NCBI GenBank assembly: GCA_021160625.1
Contig: JAGHCE010000260.1
Span: forward strand, 1-21,229
Direction: 5' to 3'
From: Planctomycetota bacterium
GTDB lineage: Bacteria; Planctomycetota; DG-23; SLPQ01
DNA: 21,229 nt
Part shown: in pieces, positions 14,393 through 21,229 of the stretch
How the letters are laid out: each line of letters starts with the position of its first letter
How positions within the stretch are numbered: position 1 is the first letter of the stretch
The notes under the pieces: generated by a model
Told to the model about the DNA's origin: nothing
The model's database searches: none
Seen by the model: the letters and a program-made list of their open reading frames with translations, nothing else
Position numbers and translations under genes: made by a program

Positions 14393-14787
14393 CTGCATTC
14401 TCCCTGGGGGGTTCCCCTTCCTGTGCCCGAAGCTTGCTTGACGCGCGCCGACGAGGCTCCCATGCGGCCCTCTACCGCCTGCGCAGGGTGTCAAAACCCC
14501 CTCCATTTAACGAACCGACCGCCGCCGCACAAGGGGAGAAATGCCCGAAATGTCAATTTTCTTGACTCGGCTGCCGGGGGCCCGTGGCAGCGGGGCCCTG
14601 AGACCGGGGGAGATGGCCTGCATATTGTGCCGCCGAAGGCCCCGAGACACCCCGCACACACGGGAAAGGCGGGATTTGACGAATCCTGGAAACTGGTGTA
14701 TATTTCACGCGGCAGGAGCGGCCTCTGGGGGATGTCGCGCCGGTAGGTGCTTTCCGGTTGTGTTATACAGCCCTTATTAGGGGGGGT
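14393..14787. other. Divergent intergenic region
   Basis: The 395 bases between the oxidoreductase and HD-GYP starts hold the plus-strand promoter at 14676-14704. A GC hairpin CTGCC (14571-14575) with GGCAG (14586-14590) is also present. A minus-strand TTGACA (14494-14489) lacks a convincing -10. I see no RNA gene and no riboswitch. Unlike most other large gaps, this one has no copy of the modular hairpin repeat. Confidence 0.5.
14676..14704 (+). promoter_or_regulatory. Strong sigma70 promoter of the HD-GYP/HDOD gene
   Basis: TTGACG (14676-14681), a 17-base spacer and TATATT (14699-14704). A start near 14711 gives a leader of about 77 bases before the ATG at 14788. Confidence 0.75.
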
Positions 14788-16845
14788 ATGACGGTGGCTC
14801 CTGCTGTACAGACAAAACGCGTTCGCGAGGTATTCATAAACTCCATCCGTACGCTTACCGAGGCGGTCGAGGCAAAGGATCCCTACACCGCCGGTCATTC
14901 CAGGCGCGTCACCGAGCTCTCCGTGGAAATCGCCTGGAATATGGACATATCGCGCACCGAGGTCGGCCAGGTACGCCTGGCGGCGATGCTCCACGACGTC
15001 GGCAAGATCGGCGTGAGGGAAGCCGTCCTCAACAAGGAAGGCTCTCTCACCGACGAGGAATACGACCACGTTATGCAGCATATGGAAATCGGCCGGCGCA
15101 TCCTCGACCCGATTCTCCACGGCAGCAAGGTACTCGACATTGTCTACCATCACCACGAGAGATTCGACGGCAAGGGACGGCCGGCCGGGCTGAAGGGGCA
15201 CAAAATCCCTCTCGGCGCGCGGATAATCGGCCTGGCCGACGCCGTGGACGCGATGAGAAGCGTGCGCCCCTATCGCCCCGGCATCTCTCCCGCCGGAATC
15301 GTCCAGGAGGTTGAAAAAGGCTCCGGAACCCAGTTCGACCCTGCGGTCGTGGATGCCTTCTTCCAAACTCATTACGGCAGCGAGCTCCTGGAGGCGAAGA
15401 AAAAAGCCGCAGAATCCGCCAAGGAATCCGCCAAGGAAGTTATCCCTGAAGCTGACAACGGCCCGGCCGGCGAAAAGCCGTACGAGGGCGCCGACGGGGG
15501 AAAGACACCCCAGCCGGAAGAGGTCGTCGTGCCGGATGAGCCTCCCCGTGAGCCGCTTTATTCGCGCAAGGAAATCGCCGCGAAGATCCTGAATCTCGAG
15601 GAAATCAAGGCCCTTCCCTTCGTCACTGCCGAGATCCTTAATCTCACGTCTACCTCGTGCAGTGACATAAACGCTCTCGCGAACACGATCCTGCGTGACC
15701 CGGCTCTCGTGGCAAAGATTATGAAACTCGCCAACACATCGTACTACGCCACCAAGGAACGCGTCCAGACACTCGATCGCGCGTTGGTCAATATCGGCTA
15801 CGCCGGGATACGCGAGGTTGCGCTCGGCGTGGCGGTTATCGACCTCTTCCAGAGCAAGAAGGGCGGTCACGGACATCTCGACCGGTTTTCCCTGTGGCGC
15901 CACCAGATTGCCTGTGGTGTCCTTGCAAGGTCCTTGGCAGCCCAGGGGCAGGTGATCTCGCCGGAGGAGGCTTTCGCGGCCGGCATCCTCCACGACCTAG
16001 GCATCGCCGTCCTCGACGACCTCTTCGGCGAAGAATACGCCGCCTGCACCGGCTATGCGATGGCAAAGGGAGTGCCGCTGGTCGAGGCGGAACGGGCCTT
16101 CATCGGCGCGGACCATACCCAGGTCGCCGATGAGCTCTCACAGGCCTGGCACCTCGCCGATAATTTCCGCCTCCCGATGGAAATGCACCATATGTCGTGG
16201 TCGAAACTCGATGACCTCCCAAGGCAGGACGCTCACACCGTGATGCTCGTCAAGATCGCCGACACACTCGCCCGCAGCCTTATGGTGGGCTCGGACTGCG
16301 ATCCCATCCTCGAGGATATCCCTCGGTCGGCCTTCCGCAAGTTGAAGCTCGACGGGAAGAAAATCGAGAAGGCCCTGGAGTCCTTCCAGGAGGACCTGTT
16401 CGACCTGGAGGCCGTCTTCCTGTTGCACGCCGACGGCAACGAGAACAGCCTCCTGCAACCTGAGAAACCGCAGGAACTCGCCGGAAGGGCCGCTCTCTTC
16501 GTCGGTCCCGCAGAGAAACCGCTCGACCCAGTTCGCAAGCTCTTCGATACGCTCGAACTCAACACCTATGCGGCAGAGAGCATCCGCCAGGGCTTTAACA
16601 TCCGGCGCCCGGAGGTTGTCATCCTGCAGGGAAAGGACGCGCCACGCATAGAGGCCGCGTTGCGGGAGCTCTCAAACCTTTCCCAGGAGGGCAGCGTGGG
16701 CGCGGTAAAAGTGCTCATCCTCGGCAAGCCCTCGCAGAACGGGAGACTCGCCTCGCTCTATCCCCCCAGCTGCACGGGAGTCGTCGAGGAGCCCTTCAGC
16801 GTCCCCGGCCTGCAGAGGAACCTTACCGTACTCTTTGCCAACTGA
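14788..16845 (+). CDS. HD-GYP / HDOD signalling protein with receiver-like C-terminus
   Basis: A 685-residue cytosolic regulator with three parts. Residues 15-195 are an HD-GYP phosphodiesterase domain: H37, H69-D70, the HHH at 121-123 and DGKG before the signature are kept, but GYP reads G-R-P at 130-132. These domains hydrolyse cyclic di-GMP. A charged Ala/Glu/Pro linker (200-255) leads to an HDOD domain (about 265-500: LPFVTAEILNL, DPALVAKIMKLAN, HDLGIAVLDDLF), a family linked to signal-transduction scaffolding. Residues about 566-685 have the alternating strand-helix pattern of a response-regulator receiver (ALFVG, PEVVILQG, KVLILGK) but no phosphoacceptor aspartate. The ATG at 14788 follows AGGGGGG closely; a GTG at 14794 has better spacing and is possible. 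Confidence 0.9.
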   Translation: MTVAPAVQTKRVREVFINSIRTLTEAVEAKDPYTAGHSRRVTELSVEIAWNMDISRTEVGQVRLAAMLHDVGKIGVREAVLNKEGSLTDEEYDHVMQHMEIGRRILDPILHGSKVLDIVYHHHERFDGKGRPAGLKGHKIPLGARIIGLADAVDAMRSVRPYRPGISPAGIVQEVEKGSGTQFDPAVVDAFFQTHYGSELLEAKKKAAESAKESAKEVIPEADNGPAGEKPYEGADGGKTPQPEEVVVPDEPPREPLYSRKEIAAKILNLEEIKALPFVTAEILNLTSTSCSDINALANTILRDPALVAKIMKLANTSYYATKERVQTLDRALVNIGYAGIREVALGVAVIDLFQSKKGGHGHLDRFSLWRHQIACGVLARSLAAQGQVISPEEAFAAGILHDLGIAVLDDLFGEEYAACTGYAMAKGVPLVEAERAFIGADHTQVADELSQAWHLADNFRLPMEMHHMSWSKLDDLPRQDAHTVMLVKIADTLARSLMVGSDCDPILEDIPRSAFRKLKLDGKKIEKALESFQEDLFDLEAVFLLHADGNENSLLQPEKPQELAGRAALFVGPAEKPLDPVRKLFDTLELNTYAAESIRQGFNIRRPEVVILQGKDAPRIEAALRELSNLSQEGSVGAVKVLILGKPSQNGRLASLYPPSCTGVVEEPFSVPGLQRNLTVLFAN

Positions 16846-16898
16846 CCCGTGCGGCCGGGACGAAGCGAAGGGGACATCCAAGAGGGAACGAGTGTTTT

Positions 16899-18260
16899 CT
16901 ACTTGCCCACGCAGAAGCGGCTGAAGACCTCCTCCAAGAGGTCCTCCACGAAGTCCTCACCCGTGAGACTTCCCAACGCCTGGACGGCTTCCCGGACATC
17001 AAGGGACACAATCTCGTCACCGGCGCGGCGCCCAAGGGCCTCCAGGGCCCTCCCGAGCGCCCCTGCCGCCTCTTCCAGGCAGGCCTTCTGCCTCTCCTCT
17101 AAGAGAAACCGGGTTCCCGAAAGGTCGATGCGTCCCCCGAAAACGTGCTCGGCCAGGGCCAGCTCCAGTTCGCCCTTCCCCCGGCCCGTGACGGCCGAGA
17201 CCTCGACTACCTCCTCGCCGCCGAAGGTGCCTCTCCAGTCGTCGGCCGTTACCGCCAGGCCCTTGTCCGCCTTGTTCAGCACTGTGATGTGCGGCAGTCG
17301 GCAAACCTCTTCGTAAAGGCGCCTGGCCTCGGCACCGGGTTTCCTGGAGGCATCCACGACGAAAAGGACGACCTGGGCCTCCTTTACAACGAGGTGCGCG
17401 CGTTCGACCGCGATCCGCTCGACGACCTCGGCCGCGGTCCGCACCCCGGCCGTGTCCACCAGCAGGAAATGCGCACCCTCTATCTCGACGGCCGCTTCGA
17501 GGAAATCGCGCGTGGTGCCGGGGGCGGCCTCGACAATCGCCTCCGGTGAGCCGGCCAGCATATTAAAAATGCTCGATTTGCCGGCGTTGACCGGCCCGTA
17601 GAGCACCGCCACGACCTCCTCCCGGAAGACCCTGCGCGCGCGGCTGGTTTCCAGTATCCCGCCCACCGCCCGAAGTGATGACCGGATGGTTTCCCGCTGT
17701 ACGCTCTCCGGTGCGAAGGTTATGTCCTCCTCTGAGAAATCAAGCCCCGCTTCAATCTCCACAGCCAGGTCCAGAAGCGGCCGCCGGACGCCTCTTACCT
17801 CACCCGAAAGGTCACCGCGAAGCGCCGACAGCGCAAGATGCTCCTCGGCGTCGCTGCGCGAGGTGATAAGCCGAAGCACCGCCTCGGCCTGGGCCAGGTC
17901 TATCCGACCGCTGAGGAACGCCCGGCGCGTGAACTCCCCCGGCTCGGCGAGCCTGGCCCCACCGCGCCGCATCTGCCCCAGTATCGCGCCCAGAAGTGCA
18001 GGCGAACCCGCCGTGTGAATCTCTACAACATCCTCGCGCGTGTAGGACCTCGGCGCCCGCATCACGTACACCACGACCGGAAACGGCGCCGTGTCCGGCA
18101 GCAGGAACCTCCCCTCGCACATCAGGAACGTACCGCTGGCAAGAGGCTCGCTCAGGCACCGCGACACGACCTCAAGCGCCTTCGCACCGGAGAGCCGCAC
18201 TATCCCCCTGGCAGAGCGACCGCGCGGCGTGGCAATCGCCACTATGGTGTCCTTGTCCAC
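16899..18260 (-). CDS. mnmE: tRNA modification GTPase MnmE (TrmE)
   Basis: A 453-residue protein of normal length. The N-terminal folate-binding domain begins DTIVAIATPRGRSARGIVRLSG. The G domain lies inside a helical domain with P-loop GPVNAGKSS (222-230), the G2 threonines in PGTTRDF (247-253), DTAG (269-272) and NKAD (329-332). The protein ends in FCVGK, the C-terminal motif whose cysteine (C450) is required for activity. With MnmG it installs (carboxymethyl)aminomethyl groups on wobble uridine 34 of several tRNAs. The start is GTG at 18260 with AGAGG six bases upstream. mnmG and the frequent neighbours yidC or jag are not here. It converges with the HD-GYP gene 53 bases away, and a repeat array begins about 20 bases upstream of its start. 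Confidence 0.96.
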   Translation of the reverse strand: MDKDTIVAIATPRGRSARGIVRLSGAKALEVVSRCLSEPLASGTFLMCEGRFLLPDTAPFPVVVYVMRAPRSYTREDVVEIHTAGSPALLGAILGQMRRGGARLAEPGEFTRRAFLSGRIDLAQAEAVLRLITSRSDAEEHLALSALRGDLSGEVRGVRRPLLDLAVEIEAGLDFSEEDITFAPESVQRETIRSSLRAVGGILETSRARRVFREEVVAVLYGPVNAGKSSIFNMLAGSPEAIVEAAPGTTRDFLEAAVEIEGAHFLLVDTAGVRTAAEVVERIAVERAHLVVKEAQVVLFVVDASRKPGAEARRLYEEVCRLPHITVLNKADKGLAVTADDWRGTFGGEEVVEVSAVTGRGKGELELALAEHVFGGRIDLSGTRFLLEERQKACLEEAAGALGRALEALGRRAGDEIVSLDVREAVQALGSLTGEDFVEDLLEEVFSRFCVGK

Positions 18261-18280
18261 CTCGCACCTCTCCCTTAAGG

Positions 18281-18410
18281 GGGGGGCTTTGACCCCTCTC
18301 TGCTATGGAGGCCACGGACGTTGTCCGTGGCAATCGACTGACCTTCCGCGGGCAACGTGCCTCGTCGCTACGAGCGATGTTCGTGCCACGGCGGGTCTTG
18401 CCCCGCCGTG
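18281..18410. repeat. Modular hairpin repeat, copy A5 (5' of mnmE)
   Basis: A GGGG/CCCC stem (18281-18295), the linker TCTGCTATGGAGG, a perfect hairpin CCACGGAC (18312-18319), GTT, GTCCGTGG (18323-18330), the linker CAATCGACTGACCTTCCGCG, and a degenerate third hairpin. The array ends with a perfect 9-bp hairpin CACGGCGGG (18387-18395), TCTTGC, CCCGCCGTG (18402-18410). Order and linkers match the array at 5919-6239. Confidence 0.88.
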
Positions 18411-18442
18411 CGGGTCATAATTTCGCGTGCGCCAGCCAACAA

Positions 18443-18538
18443 GTAGGGCGGACATTCTTGTCTGCCGAGCGTTTATTCCGCGTGCGCTAAAGCGCACCCT
18501 ACGTGACTGACCTTCTGCGGGCGCGATAAATCGCGCCC
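18443..18538. repeat. GTAGGG...CCCTAC bounded repeat plus a further hairpin unit
   Basis: GTAGGG (18443-18448) and CCCTAC (18497-18502) form terminal inverted repeats of a 60-base unit. The unit holds hairpins GGCGGACA/TGTCTGCC (18447-18466) and GTGCGCT/AGCGCAC (18482-18497). Then come CTGACCTTCTGCG and a perfect hairpin GGGCGCGA (18519-18526), TAAA, TCGCGCCC (18531-18538), again followed by CTAC and TATGTGCGCCACGGCGGG (18550-18567). The first 42 bases are homologous to 2119-2158. The gap 18261-18592 holds nothing besides repeats. Confidence 0.85.
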
Positions 18539-18571
18539 CTACACGTGATATGTGCGCCACGGCGGGTTTTA

Positions 18572-18587
18572 CCCCCAACTACGGGGG
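18572..18587 (-). terminator. Possible terminator of the ABC permease operon
   Basis: CCCCC (18572-18576), AACTAC, GGGGG (18583-18587) forms a short stem just beyond the permease stop. On the minus strand it is followed by GTAAAACCC, so the T-tract is poor. It may be only the decayed edge of the repeat block. Confidence 0.3.
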
Positions 18588-18592
18588 CGGGA

Positions 18593-20518
18593 TCATTTCA
18601 TTGTGGGCACGACAATGCCGCGCATCAGCACTTTCTGGGCGGAGAGGAAGACTATGATGGTGGGAATAGCCGCCAGGATGAGCGATGCCATCAATACGTA
18701 GGGCACGGATCTCGTGGTTTGCTGAAACTGCTGCAGAAACACCATCAGGGTCCACATCTTCTGGTCCTGGCAGGTGGTCAGCGCCCAGAGGAACGACCCG
18801 TAGGACGACCCGAAGGCAAACAGCGCGATAACCGAGAGCACCGGCAGTGAAAGCGGAAGCGTGATGGTCCGGAACATCCTGAACTCGCTTGCCCCGTCTA
18901 TGGAGGCGGCCTCGTAGAGCTCCTGGGGCAGGGCGTCGAAGAAACCCTTGAGGAGAAAGACGTAGTATCCGTTCGCAAGCCTCGGCAGAACAAGCGCACC
19001 GAAGGTATTCAAAAGGTGCAGGCGCTTTATCATCAGGAAGTTCGGTATCATCGTCACTTCCGCTGGAAAGGCCATCGTGGCCAGCATAAAAATGAGGATC
19101 TTCGAGGAGTAGCTCAGCTTGTACCGCGAGAGGGCGTAGGCCGCCATCGGGTTTATCGTAACCTGCGAGAGCACGGTGAGCGTCACGAGTATAAAAGTGT
19201 TGATGAGCGGGCGCCCCTGGAGGAACACGCGCTTGAAAACGTACACGTAGTTGCGTGTGAAGTAGTCCCAGCGAATGTCCTTCTTGTTGGTCTTAAGGTC
19301 GTAGTAATCGTCCTCACGCCAGGGGGGCTCAACATCCTCGAAGGAGGCGAGGTCGGCACCCCAGGCGAGGTTGAGTGCCGCGATATCGGTGTACTTGTCC
19401 TTGAGGTACCGCTGAAAACGCACGTCGGCGGTGTCGATTATGACGGCGTCGAGCGGGGCCTTGTTCTCATAGTAACCCTGCCAGTTGAACAGCGCCAGCG
19501 ATTCCCCGGGCATATACTCGGCCAGAACAACCGTCTCAAGGGAAGAAGCGTTATCCCCGGTTTTACCGTTGTACTTGGCGACGTCGCCGTAGGTGTCCTT
19601 CAAGTATTCAAGGTAGGAGTCCCGGCAGCGCTCGACGTCGAGGCGCACGTAGCGCATCGGGATTTTCTTCCGCAGGAAGACCTCCCAGTCGTCGCCCTCT
19701 TTGCCTTCCGGCTTCGCTGACCTGAAGGGGATTTCCCAGAAATAACCGTACGATGAGCCCCAGGAGTCGTTTAGCGCTTCGATTGAGCCGTAAGTGTCGT
19801 AGAGGTATTTATCGTAGATGGGCTTAGTCGTCATAACGTTCATCATACGGTCGGGCAGGGTCTTGCGGCATTCGAGCCATTCGCCGGTTTTCTTCCTGGT
19901 GTCCGGGTTCCAGGAGTGGCGGTCATAGGCGTCGAACCCTATGTAAACCACTATGTAGGATTTGGCCTGCTCCTCGATTGCGTCCTGCATATCCTCGAGA
20001 ACCGGGTACTTTTTCTCAAGGTACTTTTGAAAGGCCACGTCCGTTTCGCCGATGGGCATTATGTAGGCGTGGAAGAAAGTGTCCTTGTACTTGAGCGGCA
20101 ACGCCTTCCTGAAAGTGTGCCAGTCGCCTATGCGCGCCTTAAACTCAGGCGACTCGAGGTCGTACTCCTTCAGGACGGGTTCCATCTCGATGTAGCGGCC
20201 GTACTTGCGCTTGATCGTGCGTCCCGATATTTCCTCCTCGAAAGGCTCCTCAATGTGGTACCTCAGCTTGAAAAGGTCGAACTGCTCGCGCTTGTTTTTC
20301 TCCTCAAGATACTTGGTCATCAGCGCCTTGTCGTTGTAGAAATACCTCGGAACGAGGCGGTACTCCTCGAAGTCGGTCTGGGAGGCAAACGATGTTGCAA
20401 ACATTATCAGGAAGGGGTACACCGTGGTTATCGAGCCGGCAATAAGGACGCCGTAGACAAAGATTATGACGCTTCTGAGTCTCAGCGACTTCCGGCCGAT
20501 TCGTGGGATAATCGGCAT
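18593..20518 (-). CDS. MalG-type ABC sugar permease with a very large tandem-repeat insertion
   Basis: A 641-residue protein; MalG-type permeases usually have about 280. Residues 1-44 contain the first membrane helix and the family's YPFLIMFATSF segment. Residues about 430-641 are a normal permease core with five helices and the EAA loop ELYEAASIDGASEFRMFRTITLPLS (533-557) that contacts the ATPase. The roughly 380 residues between them (45-425) should face outward and are hydrophilic. They contain about four units with a W...LP...YLxxxYGxIxALNxxWG pattern, best seen at 235-253 and 367-387. The LNxxWG segment resembles part of GH42-type glycosidases, but no full catalytic domain is seen. The ATG at 20518 follows GGAAGGA. 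It is downstream of, and 18 bases from, the second permease gene. Substrate is probably an oligosaccharide. Confidence 0.9.
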   Translation of the reverse strand: MPIIPRIGRKSLRLRSVIIFVYGVLIAGSITTVYPFLIMFATSFASQTDFEEYRLVPRYFYNDKALMTKYLEEKNKREQFDLFKLRYHIEEPFEEEISGRTIKRKYGRYIEMEPVLKEYDLESPEFKARIGDWHTFRKALPLKYKDTFFHAYIMPIGETDVAFQKYLEKKYPVLEDMQDAIEEQAKSYIVVYIGFDAYDRHSWNPDTRKKTGEWLECRKTLPDRMMNVMTTKPIYDKYLYDTYGSIEALNDSWGSSYGYFWEIPFRSAKPEGKEGDDWEVFLRKKIPMRYVRLDVERCRDSYLEYLKDTYGDVAKYNGKTGDNASSLETVVLAEYMPGESLALFNWQGYYENKAPLDAVIIDTADVRFQRYLKDKYTDIAALNLAWGADLASFEDVEPPWREDDYYDLKTNKKDIRWDYFTRNYVYVFKRVFLQGRPLINTFILVTLTVLSQVTINPMAAYALSRYKLSYSSKILIFMLATMAFPAEVTMIPNFLMIKRLHLLNTFGALVLPRLANGYYVFLLKGFFDALPQELYEAASIDGASEFRMFRTITLPLSLPVLSVIALFAFGSSYGSFLWALTTCQDQKMWTLMVFLQQFQQTTRSVPYVLMASLILAAIPTIIVFLSAQKVLMRGIVVPTMK

Positions 20519-20536
20519 AACATCCTTCCGTCTGGT

Positions 20537-21229
20537 TTATACCTTGGCTTCTTGTACCGCGCCTGCGGTAAACGTCAACCGCTGGAATATTCTCAGCTGG
20601 TAAAGGGTGAACCCGATAAGCATGGTGCCCATAATCCACGCCATCGCCGTGGCATAGCCGAACTTGAGATAGAGAAAAGCATTGAAGAATATCTCGAGGC
20701 TCAACGTGTGTGTCGCCTTCTCGGGCCCCCCCATAGTCATCACGAAGATGTTCTGAGTTGCGTGGAAAGAGCCTATGAAGGCGCCGAAGAAGTTAATGAG
20801 GATAAGGCCTTTGAGGTACGGCAGCGTAACAAGCCTGATCTTGGCAAACGGCCCTGCGCCGTCGATCTCGGCCGCCTCGTAGAGCTCGTCGGGGACGGTC
20901 TTTAGCGCTGCGAGGTATATGATGCTGCCCGGCCCGGCGCCGGCCCACACACCCGGGATAATCACGCAGATCATCGCCAGGCGCGGGTCCTGGAGCCACT
21001 CCTGTGGTGGAATCCCGAAGAAGCCTATTATCTGGTTCAGGAGCCCCGCAGGGCTCGGGCTGTAAAGCAGCTGCCTCCAAAGGAACATAAGTACCAGGGC
21101 CGATGTCAGGGCCGGCAGATAGAAAAGCACCCGGAAGGTGATCTTGAACCTGGGAACCTCCGAGAGGAAAAGTGCCAGGATAATCGGCGTGACAAACCCA
21201 AACGTTATGGTGAGTGCACTGTAATAGAC
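20537..21229 (-). CDS. MalF-type ABC sugar permease, 5' end outside the window
   Basis: The frame is open to the right edge, so the first residues are missing; 230 codons are visible. The visible part starts VYYSALTITFGFVTPIILALFLSE, a typical MalF-type helix, followed by FRVLFYLPALTSALV. The EAA loop is ELYEAAEIDGAGPFAKIRLVTLPYLKG. An internal GTG at 21130 opens a shorter frame but would remove a conserved helix, so it is not the start. The protein should pair with the neighbouring MalG-type permease to form the membrane channel of a carbohydrate importer. The binding protein and ATPase are not in the window. No insertion is seen in this partner, unlike the downstream gene. Confidence 0.92.
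   Translation of the reverse strand, partial: VYYSALTITFGFVTPIILALFLSEVPRFKITFRVLFYLPALTSALVLMFLWRQLLYSPSPAGLLNQIIGFFGIPPQEWLQDPRLAMICVIIPGVWAGAGPGSIIYLAALKTVPDELYEAAEIDGAGPFAKIRLVTLPYLKGLILINFFGAFIGSFHATQNIFVMTMGGPEKATHTLSLEIFFNAFLYLKFGYATAMAWIMGTMLIGFTLYQLRIFQRLTFTAGAVQEAKV

Noticed and set aside
14489..14494. Minus-strand TTGACA as promoter of the oxidoreductase gene
   Set aside because: The region 15-18 bases downstream reads TAGAGG or AGGGCC, a poor -10. I could not place that promoter.
14711..14787. c-di-GMP riboswitch in the leader of the HD-GYP gene
   Set aside because: The conserved GEMM core words are not seen and the 77-base leader is short for that class.
14491..15993. Long minus-strand open frame of 500 codons opposite the HD-GYP gene
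   Set aside because: The plus-strand protein has clear domains over the same bases. The antisense peptide shows no recognisable motif and ends in noncoding leader.

Overview
The window reads as a chromosomal segment of a GC-rich, free-living bacterium, most likely of the PVC group and probably Planctomycetota. The clues are a squalene-cyclase-like alpha/alpha-toroid protein with a signal peptide, a divergent NPCBM-like protein, a WD40 propeller with planctomycete-style zinc ribbons, a uroporphyrinogen-decarboxylase-family protein, a Gfo/Idh/MocA oxidoreductase and intergenic spaces packed with palindromic repeats. The assignment is inference from gene content; no rRNA or tRNA is present to anchor it.

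Layout. A minus-strand WD40/zinc-ribbon protein (223-1872) is followed by trpE (2297-3793), a GT-C membrane glycosyltransferase (4145-5611) and a small minus-strand membrane protein (5656-5886). A tight plus-strand cluster (6380-10593) encodes a 13-repeat TPR protein, the toroid protein, the NPCBM-like protein and a MagIII-type DNA glycosylase. It has a near-consensus promoter in front and a hairpin behind. Next come a URO-D-family protein (10861-11904), a convergent membrane-anchored helical protein (11996-13168), a Gfo/Idh/MocA oxidoreductase (13367-14392, minus), an HD-GYP/HDOD regulator (14788-16845, plus), mnmE (16899-18260, minus) and two sugar-type ABC permeases (18593-20518 and 20537-21229, minus). 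The second permease runs off the right edge.

How the genes fit together. The ABC permeases, the oxidoreductase and possibly the URO-D-family protein suggest carbohydrate uptake and catabolism. trpE, mnmE and the DNA glycosylase are housekeeping functions. The four-gene cluster overlaps at two junctions and looks translationally coupled, but its joint role is unknown.

Two things stand out. First, the MalG-like permease (641 aa) is more than twice its usual length. About 380 residues are inserted after its first membrane helix, made of about four tandem units whose core (YLxxxYGxIxALNxxWG) resembles a segment of GH42-type glycosidases. Second, most of the larger intergenic gaps carry copies of a modular array of small hairpins. 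Loops and linkers are conserved while stems change by compensatory substitution, and in several places the array lies directly beside starts, stops or promoters.
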